Shown here piece by piece: positions 7,038 to 16,300 of a stretch of 64,000 bases of DNA. The position numbers were made by a program, and so were the translations under genes. Below the pieces are notes generated by a model. It was not told where the DNA came from, ran no database searches, and worked only from the letters and a program-made list of their open reading frames with translations. The DNA comes from Comamonadaceae bacterium (lineage in GTDB: Bacteria; Pseudomonadota; Gammaproteobacteria; Burkholderiales; Burkholderiaceae_C). The stretch is taken from NCBI GenBank assembly GCA_014190675.1, contig BJGT01000007.1, forward strand, positions 1 to 64,000, given 5' to 3'. Position 1 is the stretch's first letter, and the number at the start of each line of letters is the position of its first letter.

Positions 7038-8933
7038 ATGACAGCCTATGCGGATTTTTATCGCTACTCCATCAACCAGCCTGAATCTTTTTGGGCCGAG
7101 CAATCCCAATTGATTGACTGGCAGCTAGCGCCGCAAGCGATATGCGACCACAGCCAGCCTCCCTTTGCCAAGTGGTTTGTCGGCGGGACCACCAACCTGT
7201 GCCATAACGCGGTGGATCGGCATTTGCTGCAGCGACCGCATCAGCCGGCCCTGATCGCGGTTTCCACTGAAACCGGGCAGGAGCGCAGCTATTCCTTCAT
7301 CGAGCTGCATGCCGAGGTACAGCGCATGGCTGCAGTGATGCGCGAATTGGGGGTGCGCCAGGGCGACCTGGTGTTGATTTATATGCCCATGATCGCCGAG
7401 GCGGCCTTTGCCATGCTGGCCTGCGCCCGTATTGGCGCGATCCATTCGGTGGTGTTTGGCGGCTTTGCTTCGGGTTCGCTGGCCTCGCGCATTGAAGACG
7501 CCCTGCCCCGGTTGGTGGTCAGCGCAGACGCTGGTTCGCGTGGCGGCAAGGTGGTGCACTACAAACCGCTGCTCGATGGCGCGATCCAGTTGTCACGCCA
7601 CAAGCCAGAGGCGGTGTTGCTGGTAGACCGGCTGCTCGCCCCGATGCCGCTGGTCGCGGGCCGCGATCACCAGTGGGAGCCGCTGCGGGCAAAACACCTG
7701 AATACCGTGGTGGACTGCGAATGGCTGGAGTCCACCCACCCCAGCTACACCCTCTACACCAGCGGCACCACTGGCAAGCCCAAGGGCGTACAGCGGGATA
7801 CCGGTGGCTATGCGGTTGCGCTGGCGGCGAGCATGAAGCATATTTTTTGCGCTCAAGCGGGCGAAACCTATTTCTCAACCAGTGACATCGGCTGGGTGGT
7901 GGGGCACAGCTACATTGTCTACGGGCCGCTGATCGCCGGCATGGCCACCATCCTGTACGAAGGCTTGCCGACTCGCCCGGATGGCGGCGTGTGGTGGAGC
8001 TTGGTTGAAAAATACAAGGTGTCGATCATGTTCAGCGCCCCCACTGCGGTGCGCGTGCTCAAAAAACAAGACCCCGCGCTGCTGAAAAAATACGATCTCT
8101 CCAGCTTGCGGACCCTGTTTCTTGCTGGTGAGCCGCTCGATGAACCCACAGCCCGCTGGATTGCCGAAGGCCTGGGCGTACCAGTCATCGACAACTACTG
8201 GCAGACTGAAAGCGGCTGGCCCATACTCACCGTGGCCAATGGGGTTGAGAAAACGCCCAGCAAATACGGTAGCCCCGGCCTGCCGATGTATGGCTACAAA
8301 GTCAAGCTACTCGACGACCAGACCGGCGAGGAGTTGACCAAGCCTCACCAAAAAGGCGTGGTGGCCATTGAGGGCCCACTGCCGCCGGGTTGCATGCAGA
8401 CGATTTGGGGCGATGACGAGCGGTTTGTCAAAACCTACTGGAGCAGCGTGCCAGGCAAGCTGGTCTACAGCACCTTTGACTGGGGCATACGCGACGAGGA
8501 CGGCTACTACTTCATCCTCGGGCGCACCGATGATGTGATCAATGTGGCGGGGCACCGTCTGGGCACCCGGGAAATCGAGGAAAGCATTTCGGCCCATCCG
8601 AATGTCTCGGAGGTGGCGGTTGTCGGGGTTGCCGACAGCCTCAAGGGCCAGGTGGCACTGGCCTTTGCCGTGGTCAAAGACCCGCAAGGGATGAGCGAGG
8701 CTGCGGCCAGACTCAAACTTGAAGGCGAGATCATGCGCCTGGTCGAGAAGGACCTGGGTGCCGTAGCGCGACCGGCGCGGGTCTTTTTTGTTAACGCACT
8801 GCCCAAAACCCGCAGTGGCAAATTGCTGCGTCGGGCGGTTCAGGCGGTGTGGGAGGGTCGCGACCCCGGCGACCTCACAACCATGGAAGACCCGGCTGCC
8901 TTGCAGCAGGTGCGCGACTTGGTAGGGCACTAG
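7038..8933 (+). CDS. prpE: propionyl-CoA synthetase
   Basis: ATP-dependent activation of propionate (also acrylate in some bacteria) to the CoA thioester through an acyl-AMP, 631 aa. The AMP-binding core YTSGTTGKPKG is near residue 240, the adenylation motif ends in YWQTESGWP, and the hinge is FILGRTDDVINVAGHRLGT. The C-terminal KTRSGKLLRR contains the catalytic Lys that is commonly regulated by acetylation. The PrpE signature N-terminus (YADFYRYSINQPESFW) fixes the ATG at 7038; upstream open frame has no homology. Propionyl-CoA would feed the methylcitrate or methylmalonyl pathway, neither of which is in this window. Confidence 0.93.
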   Translation: MTAYADFYRYSINQPESFWAEQSQLIDWQLAPQAICDHSQPPFAKWFVGGTTNLCHNAVDRHLLQRPHQPALIAVSTETGQERSYSFIELHAEVQRMAAVMRELGVRQGDLVLIYMPMIAEAAFAMLACARIGAIHSVVFGGFASGSLASRIEDALPRLVVSADAGSRGGKVVHYKPLLDGAIQLSRHKPEAVLLVDRLLAPMPLVAGRDHQWEPLRAKHLNTVVDCEWLESTHPSYTLYTSGTTGKPKGVQRDTGGYAVALAASMKHIFCAQAGETYFSTSDIGWVVGHSYIVYGPLIAGMATILYEGLPTRPDGGVWWSLVEKYKVSIMFSAPTAVRVLKKQDPALLKKYDLSSLRTLFLAGEPLDEPTARWIAEGLGVPVIDNYWQTESGWPILTVANGVEKTPSKYGSPGLPMYGYKVKLLDDQTGEELTKPHQKGVVAIEGPLPPGCMQTIWGDDERFVKTYWSSVPGKLVYSTFDWGIRDEDGYYFILGRTDDVINVAGHRLGTREIEESISAHPNVSEVAVVGVADSLKGQVALAFAVVKDPQGMSEAAARLKLEGEIMRLVEKDLGAVARPARVFFVNALPKTRSGKLLRRAVQAVWEGRDPGDLTTMEDPAALQQVRDLVGH

Positions 8934-9097
8934 TTTCTAGTGAGCTTGGCGCCAGGTTTTGGTGGCACAATCAAGCGCTTACTCATCCCCTGAGGGCTGG
9001 GTCGCATCCCGCAAGCGGTTCAGCCGCGACACGGGCGGTTAATCAACAAGCTTTAACCAGCTAATGTCTTCTCCAGGAAGACCGAGGTCAGCGAACT

Positions 9098-11998
9098 ATG
9101 AACGATTCAAACCGGCCAGCGGCTACTACAGCCTCGCCCACTTACCAAACCTACCAAGCCAGCACCTACCTTTTTGGCGGCAATGCGCCCTACGTGGAAG
9201 AGATGTACGAGAACTACCTAGCCAACCCTGGCAGTGTTCCCGAGACTTGGCGTGATTACTTTGATGCGCTTCAGCATGTTCCCGCTGGCGACGGCTCCAG
9301 CGCCAAAGACGTGCCCCACCTGCCAGTGATCAATGCGTTCGCTCAGCGTGCCAAACAGGGCGGGACGCAGGTGGTGGGGGCGAGCGCAGATGCCGAAATG
9401 GGCCGTAAGCGCACATCGGTGCAGCAACTCATCGCCGCCTACCGCAATGTCGGCGCCCGCTGGGCTGATCTTGATCCTCTCAAGCGCGCCGAGCGGGACC
9501 AAATTCCTGAGCTGGAGCCTGCTTTTTACGGTTTCAGTGACGCCGATCAAGAGGCCGTGTTCAACACCAGCAACACCTTTTTTGGCAAAGACACCATGAG
9601 TCTGCGAGAGCTCATGAACGCGCTGCGCCAGACTTACTGCGGCACCATAGGCGCCGAGTACATGTATGCCACTGATCAGAACCAAAAACGCTGGTGGCAG
9701 CAAAAACTAGAGCTCATTCGCAGCAAACCGAATTTCGATGCTGACAAGAAAAAACACATTTTGGAGAGACTCACAGCCTCCGAGGGTCTTGAGCGGTTTT
9801 TGCACACCAAGTTTGTTGGTCAAAAGCGCTTCTCTCTTGAGGGCGGAGAAAGCTTTATCGCCTCGATGGATGAGCTCATCCAAATGGCTGGTGCCAAAGG
9901 CGTGCAGGAAATCGTGATTGGCATGGCCCACCGCGGCCGCTTGAATGTGTTGGTCAACACCCTGGGCAAGTTGCCTGCTGATTTGTTTGCCGAGTTCGAT
10001 CATTCTGCGCCCGAGGAGTTGACCAGCGGAGATGTCAAGTACCACCAGGGCTTTAGCTCAGACGTTGTCACGCCGGGTGGCCCGGTGCACCTGACCTTGG
10101 CTTTCAATCCTTCGCATCTTGAAATCGTCAACCCGGTGGTTGAGGGTTCGGTCCGAGCCCGCATGGACCGCCGCGGCGACCCGCATGGCAAGCAGGTGCT
10201 GCCGGTGCTGGTTCACGGCGACGCGGCTTTCGCCGGCCAGGGGGTGGTGATGGAGACCCTCGCGCTGGCCGAGACCCGTGGCTACTCCACGGGCGGCACT
10301 GTGCACATCGTGATCAACAACCAGATCGGCTTTACCACCAGCGACCCGCGCGACAGTCGCTCCACCCTGTACTGCTCGGACATTGTCAAGATGATCGAAT
10401 CGCCAGTGCTTCATGTTAATGGCGATGATCCCGAGGCCGTGGTCCTGGCCACCCAGTTGGCACTGGAGTTCCGCCTGGAATTTTGCAAAGATGTGGTGGT
10501 GGACATCATCTGTTTTCGCAAACTTGGCCACAACGAGCAGGACACCCCGGCCCTGACGCAGCCGCTGATGTATAAAAAAATAGCGCAGCATCCCGGCACC
10601 CGGCGCCTGTATGCCGACCGGCTTGCCGCGCAGGGGCTTGGTGCCGAACTTGGTGATGACATGGTCAGAGCCTACCGTGCGGCCATGGATGCCGGCAAAC
10701 TCACGGTAGACCCCGTGCTGACCAACTTCAAAAGCAAGTACGCAGTGGACTGGTCGCCTTTCGTTGGTAAAAAATGGACCGATGCTGGCGAGACTGGCAT
10801 TCCCATGGCCGAGTGGCGCCGGCTGTCGCAGCGGCTCACCACCCTGCCGACCAGCATCACCCCGCACCAGCTGGTCCGCAAAGTCTATGACGACCGGGCC
10901 GCGATGGGCCGGGGTGACCTGCCGGTAGATTGGGGCATGGGCGAGCACATGGCTTTTGCGTCATTGGTGGCGAGCGGCTACCCGGTGCGCCTGAGCGGCG
11001 AAGACTCTGGCCGAGGCACCTTCACCCACAGACACGCGGTCATCCATGACCAGAATCGTGAAAAATTTGACGAAGGCACTTACACCCCCTTGCAAAACGT
11101 GGCCGATGGGCAATCCCCTTTTGTGGTCATCGACTCGATTTTGTCGGAAGAAGCGGTGTTGGCCTTTGAATACGGCTACGCGTCCAACGACCCCAACACG
11201 CTGGTCATCTGGGAGGCTCAATTTGGGGATTTTGTCAATGGCGCACAGGTGGTGATTGACCAGTTCATTGCCTCGGGTGAGGTCAAGTGGGGCCGTGTCA
11301 ACGGCATCACCCTGATGTTGCCGCACGGCTACGAGGGCCAGGGGCCAGAGCATAGCTCGGCGCGCCTAGAGCGTTTCATGCAGCTCAGCGCAGACACCAA
11401 TATGCAGGTGGTTCAGCCCACCACAGCCAGCCAGATCTTTCACGTGTTGCGGCGCCAGATGGTGCGCAACATTCGCAAGCCGCTGATCATCATGACACCC
11501 AAATCCCTGCTGCGCCACAAGGACGCCAGCTCGCCGCTCTCAGAGTTCACCAAGGGAAGCTTTCAAACCATCATTCCCGAGACCAAAGAAGAGATTGTCA
11601 AAAAATCAGACAAAGTCAAGCGGGTGGTGGCCTGCTCGGGCAAGGTGTATTACGACTTGGCCAAGAGGCGGGAAGAAAAAGGACTCGACGATGTTGCCCT
11701 TGTGCGGGTGGAGCAGCTCTATCCCTTCCCGCACAAAGCTTTTTCCCAGGAGCTCAAAAAATACAGCAACGCCAGCGAGGTGGTCTGGTGCCAGGACGAG
11801 CCGCAAAACCAGGGCGCCTGGTTTTTTGTGCAGCATTACATCCACGAGAACATGCTCGATGGTCAGCGCTTGGGCTATTCCGGGCGCGGCGCGTCGGCCT
11901 CTCCGGCGGTTGGTTATTCCCACCTGCACCAGGAGCAGCAGAAGGCCTTGGTAGAAGGTGCCTTTGGCAAGCTCAAGGGATTCATTTTGAGCAAATAA
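9098..11998 (+). CDS. sucA: 2-oxoglutarate dehydrogenase E1 component
   Basis: Thiamine-diphosphate-dependent decarboxylase of the TCA cycle, 966 aa, normal length. The N-terminal segment TYLFGGNAPYVEEMYENYL is the E1o docking region for E2. Active-site signatures include IGMAHRGRLNVL (about 270), HGDAAFAGQG (about 370), and NNQIGFTT followed by the metal-binding stretch. The C-terminal transketolase-like domain includes YGYASNDPNTLVIWEAQFGDF. First gene of sucA-sucB-lpdA, separated from sucB by 45 bp, with its own 164-bp upstream gap. Confidence 0.97.
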   Translation: MNDSNRPAATTASPTYQTYQASTYLFGGNAPYVEEMYENYLANPGSVPETWRDYFDALQHVPAGDGSSAKDVPHLPVINAFAQRAKQGGTQVVGASADAEMGRKRTSVQQLIAAYRNVGARWADLDPLKRAERDQIPELEPAFYGFSDADQEAVFNTSNTFFGKDTMSLRELMNALRQTYCGTIGAEYMYATDQNQKRWWQQKLELIRSKPNFDADKKKHILERLTASEGLERFLHTKFVGQKRFSLEGGESFIASMDELIQMAGAKGVQEIVIGMAHRGRLNVLVNTLGKLPADLFAEFDHSAPEELTSGDVKYHQGFSSDVVTPGGPVHLTLAFNPSHLEIVNPVVEGSVRARMDRRGDPHGKQVLPVLVHGDAAFAGQGVVMETLALAETRGYSTGGTVHIVINNQIGFTTSDPRDSRSTLYCSDIVKMIESPVLHVNGDDPEAVVLATQLALEFRLEFCKDVVVDIICFRKLGHNEQDTPALTQPLMYKKIAQHPGTRRLYADRLAAQGLGAELGDDMVRAYRAAMDAGKLTVDPVLTNFKSKYAVDWSPFVGKKWTDAGETGIPMAEWRRLSQRLTTLPTSITPHQLVRKVYDDRAAMGRGDLPVDWGMGEHMAFASLVASGYPVRLSGEDSGRGTFTHRHAVIHDQNREKFDEGTYTPLQNVADGQSPFVVIDSILSEEAVLAFEYGYASNDPNTLVIWEAQFGDFVNGAQVVIDQFIASGEVKWGRVNGITLMLPHGYEGQGPEHSSARLERFMQLSADTNMQVVQPTTASQIFHVLRRQMVRNIRKPLIIMTPKSLLRHKDASSPLSEFTKGSFQTIIPETKEEIVKKSDKVKRVVACSGKVYYDLAKRREEKGLDDVALVRVEQLYPFPHKAFSQELKKYSNASEVVWCQDEPQNQGAWFFVQHYIHENMLDGQRLGYSGRGASASPAVGYSHLHQEQQKALVEGAFGKLKGFILSK

Positions 11999-12043
11999 GC
12001 CCGGGTGCCAGCCTTTTTTTGAATAAAAACAGAAAGTATTCCC

Positions 12044-13288
12044 ATGGCGATCGTAGAAGTCAAAGTCCCGCAGCTTTCAGAGTCGGTCGCCGAGGCCACT
12101 CTGTTGCAGTGGAAGAAGAAAGTCGGTGAGTCGGTGTTGGTGGATGAAATCTTGACCGAGATCGAGACCGACAAGGTGGTGTTGGAGGTGCCGGCCCCCA
12201 GCGCTGGGGTGTTGCGTGAGTTGTTGGTGGGCGATGGTGCGACGGTCATGGCTGAGCAATTGATCGCCCGTATTGACACGCAGGGCCATGCTGGAGCCGC
12301 CGCCGCTGTCGCGACTGCAGCGCTCAAGGCCGCGCCGCCCGCTGCGCCAATGGCGGGTGTGGCCATGCCAGCGGCCGCCAAATTGATGGCCGACAAACAG
12401 CTCGCTGCCGGCTCTGTGGCGGGCACCGGGCGCGATGGACGAATCACCAAGGGCGATGTGCTCAGCGCAGCGGCCTCCTTGCAGTCCGCAGCGCCTGTGC
12501 TGCCCGCCGCCTTGCAAGCCTTGCCGGCCGCGAGTGTGGGGCCGGCCCTGTTGCCCGAGGTGCCCATGCCGCCGGTGGCCCTGGCCGAGCGCCCCGAACA
12601 ACGTGTGCCTATGAGTCGCTTGCGCGCCCGCGTGGCTCAGCGACTGCTCTTGTCGCAAACCAGCAACGCGATCTTGACCACCTTCAACGAAGTCAACATG
12701 GCGCCGGTGATGGACATGCGCAAGCGTTTTCAGGAGAAATTTGAGAAAGAGCATGGTGTGAAGATCGGCTTCATGAGCTTTTTTGTGAAAGCCGCGGTGC
12801 ATGCACTCAAAAAATATCCGGTACTCAACGCGTCCGTGGACGGCAATGACATCGTCTACCACGGCTATTTTGACATTGGCATCGCGGTCGGTTCGCCGCG
12901 GGGTCTGGTCGTGCCGATTCTGCGCAATGCCGATCAGATGAGCTTTGCCGAAATCGAGAAAAAAATTGCCGACTACAGCGCCAAAGCGCGCGATGGCAAG
13001 CTCGGCATTGAGGAGATGACTGGCGGCACTTTTTCCATCTCCAACGGCGGCGTGTTCGGCTCGATGCTCTCCACCCCCATCATCAACCCGCCGCAATCGG
13101 CTATCTTGGGCGTGCATGCAACCAAGGATCGAGCGGTTGTCGAAAACGGGCAGGTGGTGGTTCGACCAATGAACTACTTCGCCATGAGCTATGACCACCG
13201 CATCATCGATGGCCGCGAAGCTGTGCTCGGCCTGGTGGCGATGAAGGAGGCGCTCGAAGACCCGGCCCGCCTCTTGTTTGATATCTGA
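12044..13288 (+). CDS. sucB: 2-oxoglutarate dehydrogenase E2 (dihydrolipoyl succinyltransferase)
   Basis: Transfers succinyl from the lipoyl arm to CoA; forms the core of the complex. 414 aa. Lipoyl domain at residues 1-75 with lipoyl-Lys44 in [11 protein letters not shown], then an Ala-rich linker. A peripheral-subunit-binding domain ([15 protein letters not shown]) lies near 125-145, and a second Ala/Pro linker follows. The catalytic domain ends with [12 protein letters not shown] containing the active-site His. A single lipoyl domain is usual for E2o. The start matches the family N-terminus [15 protein letters not shown]. Confidence 0.97.
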   Translation: MAIVEVKVPQLSESVAEATLLQWKKKVGESVLVDEILTEIETDKVVLEVPAPSAGVLRELLVGDGATVMAEQLIARIDTQGHAGAAAAVATAALKAAPPAAPMAGVAMPAAAKLMADKQLAAGSVAGTGRDGRITKGDVLSAAASLQSAAPVLPAALQALPAASVGPALLPEVPMPPVALAERPEQRVPMSRLRARVAQRLLLSQTSNAILTTFNEVNMAPVMDMRKRFQEKFEKEHGVKIGFMSFFVKAAVHALKKYPVLNASVDGNDIVYHGYFDIGIAVGSPRGLVVPILRNADQMSFAEIEKKIADYSAKARDGKLGIEEMTGGTFSISNGGVFGSMLSTPIINPPQSAILGVHATKDRAVVENGQVVVRPMNYFAMSYDHRIIDGREAVLGLVAMKEALEDPARLLFDI

Positions 13289-13301
13289 AAGCAGTCGCTC
13301 C

Positions 13302-14741
13302 ATGAGCCAATCTTTTGACCTGATCGTGATCGGGGCTGGGCCCGGTGGCTATATTGCCGCCATACGGGCTGCCCAACTCGGCTTTAGCGTGGCCTGTGTT
13401 GACGCCTGGAGCAACGCCAAAGGAGGACCTGCGCCGGGTGGTACCTGCACCAACGTGGGTTGCATACCATCCAAGGCCCTGTTGCAGTCATCTGAACATT
13501 TCGAGCAGGCCGGCCAGCATTTCGCCGACCATGGCATCGGCGTGGCCGGCCTGAATCTGGACCTGCCCACCATGATGGGCCGCAAGGACAGCGTGGTGAA
13601 GCAGAACAACGAAGGCATTTTGTTCTTGTTCAAAAAAAACAAGGTCAGTTTTTTCCATGCTCGGGCATCCTTTGGCAAGGCTCTCGATGGCGCCTACGAG
13701 ATCGCGCTTGCCCCCATGTCTACCGGCGAGCCGGAGCGGGTGCTGGTCGGCAAACAGGTGATTGTTGCCACGGGTTCGAGTCCGCGGGCCTTGGTCGGTA
13801 CGCCATTTGATGAAGACAAGATACTCTCCAATGAGGGCGCGCTGGCCCTGACCAAACTGCCAAAGCGCCTTGGGCTGATCGGATCGGGCGTGATCGGCTT
13901 GGAGATGGGTTCGGTCTGGCGCCGGCTGGGTGCCAATGTCACCGTCCTCGAAGGGATGCCAATCTTTTTGGGCGGGGTAGACCAGCAGATTGCCAAAGAG
14001 GCCAAAAAGGCGTTTGACAAGCAGGGCCTGAAGGTCGAGCTCGGAGTTCAGGTGGGGGCCATCAGCGCCACGGCCAAGGGGGTTGAGGTGGCCTATGTGA
14101 ATGCCCAGGGCGAGTCGAAAACCTTGGCTGTCGACAAACTGATCGTCTCCATCGGTCGCGTGCCAAACACCCAGGGCTTGAATGCTGCTGCCGTCGGGCT
14201 GGCGCTCGATGAGCGGGGCGCCATTGTGGTCGACGCAGATTGCCGAACCAATCTGCCTGGCGTTTGGGCCGTGGGCGATGTGGTGCGCGGCCCGATGCTG
14301 GCGCACAAAGCCGAGGAAGAGGGCGTGGCGGTTGCCGAGCGCATGGCCGGCCAGCATGGGCATGTCGATTTCAACACCGTCCCTTGGGTGATTTACACCA
14401 GCCCTGAAATCGCATGGGTCGGACAAAATGAGCAGCAACTCAAGACCGCCGGGCGCGCCTTCAAGGCGGGCACCTTCCCGTTTTTAGCCAACGGCCGGGC
14501 CCGTGCCCTGGGCGACACGACCGGCATGGTCAAGATGCTGTCGGACGCCCAGACCGATGAGATTTTGGGGGTGCATATCGTCGGACCGATGGCCAGCGAA
14601 TTGATCGCTGAGTGCGTGGTGGCGATGTCGTTTCGCGCTAGCAGCGAAGATCTGGCCCGCATTTGCCATGCTCACCCCTCGCTGGGTGAGGCGATCAAGG
14701 AGGCGGCGCTGGCGGTGGACAAACGCACGCTGAACTTCTAA
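13302..14741 (+). CDS. lpdA: dihydrolipoyl dehydrogenase (E3)
   Basis: FAD-dependent reoxidation of dihydrolipoyl groups with NAD+, 479 aa. FAD-binding GAGPGGYIAAIRAAQ at the N-terminus, redox disulfide in GGTCTNVGCIPSK (Cys49 and Cys54), NAD-binding GSGVIGLEMGS, and the C-terminal HAHPSLGEA with the catalytic His. The ATG at 13302 is used because MSQSFDLIVIGAG is the family start. It lies 13 bp after sucB and completes the E1-E2-E3 operon. Confidence 0.96.
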   Translation: MSQSFDLIVIGAGPGGYIAAIRAAQLGFSVACVDAWSNAKGGPAPGGTCTNVGCIPSKALLQSSEHFEQAGQHFADHGIGVAGLNLDLPTMMGRKDSVVKQNNEGILFLFKKNKVSFFHARASFGKALDGAYEIALAPMSTGEPERVLVGKQVIVATGSSPRALVGTPFDEDKILSNEGALALTKLPKRLGLIGSGVIGLEMGSVWRRLGANVTVLEGMPIFLGGVDQQIAKEAKKAFDKQGLKVELGVQVGAISATAKGVEVAYVNAQGESKTLAVDKLIVSIGRVPNTQGLNAAAVGLALDERGAIVVDADCRTNLPGVWAVGDVVRGPMLAHKAEEEGVAVAERMAGQHGHVDFNTVPWVIYTSPEIAWVGQNEQQLKTAGRAFKAGTFPFLANGRARALGDTTGMVKMLSDAQTDEILGVHIVGPMASELIAECVVAMSFRASSEDLARICHAHPSLGEAIKEAALAVDKRTLNF

Positions 14742-14781
14742 GGCCGGTGCTGCAGCCCGCGCCGATTGATCGAAACCCGCT

Positions 14782-15900
14782 GTGGAGCAGGCCCACTCCT
14801 TGAAGCCGGTGTCCGATGCCTATGAGCGGGAGTTGCGCCAGCGGGGCTACACCAGTGACCCGGCGCAATTGCTGGCAGTAGCCGCTCTTGAGCGCTGCGC
14901 TCTGGCTTGGATTGAGTACAAAGAAAAGCGGTCTAACGCCCTGAAAAAACTGCTCAGTCGACCGGAAATACCGCGTGGCGTCTACCTGTTTGGTGGCGTT
15001 GGCCGGGGCAAAAGTTTTTTGATGGATTGTTTTTACGGCGCCATCCCCGTGCGACGCAAGACGCGGCTGCATTTTCATGAGTTCATGCGTGAGGTCCACC
15101 GAGAACTCGCCGCGCTGCAAGGCACGGCCAACCCGCTCGATGCCCTGGGCAAGCGCATCGCAGAACGGCACAGACTGATTTGCTTCGATGAGTTTCATAT
15201 CGCCGACATCACCGATGCGATGATTCTGCACCGGCTACTCAAGGCGCTGTTTGATCATGGCGTTGGGTTTGTCACGACCTCCAACTTCATGCCAGATGAT
15301 CTGTACCCCAATGGCCTGCACCGCAGCCGCATCCTGCCGGCGATTGAACTGCTCAACACCCGTCTCGAAGTGGTGAAGGTGGACAACGGCCAGGATTACC
15401 GTCGCCAGAAGCTGGAGCAACTCAGGCTCTACCACACGCCCTTGGGCGAGCAGGCCGACCAACAAATGGACGCGGCATTTGAGCAGCTGGCAGAAAGACA
15501 GGACGAAGATCCCTGCTTGCAGATCGAGGCGCGTCAGATTCTGGCGCGGCGGCGCGCTGGCGGCGTGGTCTGGTTTGATTTCAAGAATCTGTGTGGTGGC
15601 CCACGTTCACACAACGACTATCTTGAAATCGCGTCTCAGTTTCATACTGTTTTGCTCAGCAATGTGCCTCATATGCCAGTGCGCCTGGCCTCGGAGGCCC
15701 GGCGCTTCACTTGGCTGGTCGATGTCCTGTACGACCGTCGGGTCAAGCTGATCATGTCGGCCGAGGTGGCGCCACAACAGCTCTACACCGAAGGACCGTT
15801 GGCGCATGAATTTCCGCGCACCGTGTCGCGCTTGCATGAAATGCAGTCGCCTGAATTCCTGGCTTTAGCGCGGCGTTTGGTAGACACTAGGCTCACATGA
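14782..15900 (+). CDS. zapE: cell division protein ZapE (AFG1-like ATPase)
   Basis: P-loop AFG1/ZapE ATPase that associates with the FtsZ ring in proteobacteria, 372 aa. Walker A GGVGRGKSFLMD near residue 71, then RLHFHEFMREVH and the Walker B-like LICFDEFHIADITDAMIL. Starts at GTG 14782, 40 bp after lpdA, and is probably cotranscribed with the dehydrogenase genes. Its last codon overlaps the next gene by ATGA. The sucAB-lpd-zapE order is common in Burkholderiales. Confidence 0.93.
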   Translation: MEQAHSLKPVSDAYERELRQRGYTSDPAQLLAVAALERCALAWIEYKEKRSNALKKLLSRPEIPRGVYLFGGVGRGKSFLMDCFYGAIPVRRKTRLHFHEFMREVHRELAALQGTANPLDALGKRIAERHRLICFDEFHIADITDAMILHRLLKALFDHGVGFVTTSNFMPDDLYPNGLHRSRILPAIELLNTRLEVVKVDNGQDYRRQKLEQLRLYHTPLGEQADQQMDAAFEQLAERQDEDPCLQIEARQILARRRAGGVVWFDFKNLCGGPRSHNDYLEIASQFHTVLLSNVPHMPVRLASEARRFTWLVDVLYDRRVKLIMSAEVAPQQLYTEGPLAHEFPRTVSRLHEMQSPEFLALARRLVDTRLT

Positions 15901-16253
15901 CGCACTTGTTTCTTGCCGCAGCCATGGCCCTGGTGGTCGTGAGCGCCCAGGCCCAAACGGCGGACGCAGCCCCGCCGAACCTGGCGGACGCGGCCGCTGA
16001 GCGTGGCCGTATTGCCGCTGCCCGGCAGGCTGAGGCGGCGCGCTATGAGCAGCAGCAGGCCAGTTGCTATGCCCGGTTCGCAGTCAGCGACTGCCACCTG
16101 GCCAACCGGGCGCATCAGCGGGCCCTGCTTGATCTACTCAGACGCCAAGAACTGGCTATCAATGCTGCAGAGCGGCAACAAAAGGGCGCCGAGCAGTTGG
16201 AGAGAATTCTCGGCAAGTTGCCAAAACTTGAGGGCAGTACGCCAGCCCCATGA
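15897..16253 (+). CDS. small secreted coiled-coil-like protein, function unknown
   Basis: 118 aa precursor. The first 20 residues form a signal peptide (FLAAAMALVVVSAQA, cleavage before QT). The mature part is rich in Ala, Arg, Gln and Glu, likely helical, with two cysteines about 10 residues apart (SCYARFAVSDC) that could form a periplasmic disulfide. It overlaps zapE by ATGA, so it is translationally coupled. No domain was recognised. Confidence 0.72.
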   Translation: MTHLFLAAAMALVVVSAQAQTADAAPPNLADAAAERGRIAAARQAEAARYEQQQASCYARFAVSDCHLANRAHQRALLDLLRRQELAINAAERQQKGAEQLERILGKLPKLEGSTPAP

Positions 16254-16300
16254 GAAGCCCAGTCAGCGGTTCCTTGAGCAGCCATCGGCTGCGTTGATCC

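Noticed and set aside
12001-12030. T-rich stretch between sucA and sucB as an intrinsic terminator
   Set aside because: No convincing stem before the seven T residues; the genes form one operon.
12077-13303. 408-codon open frame opposite sucB
   Set aside because: His-rich, low-plausibility composition from antisense of Ala/Gly-rich E2 linkers; sucB is unambiguous.
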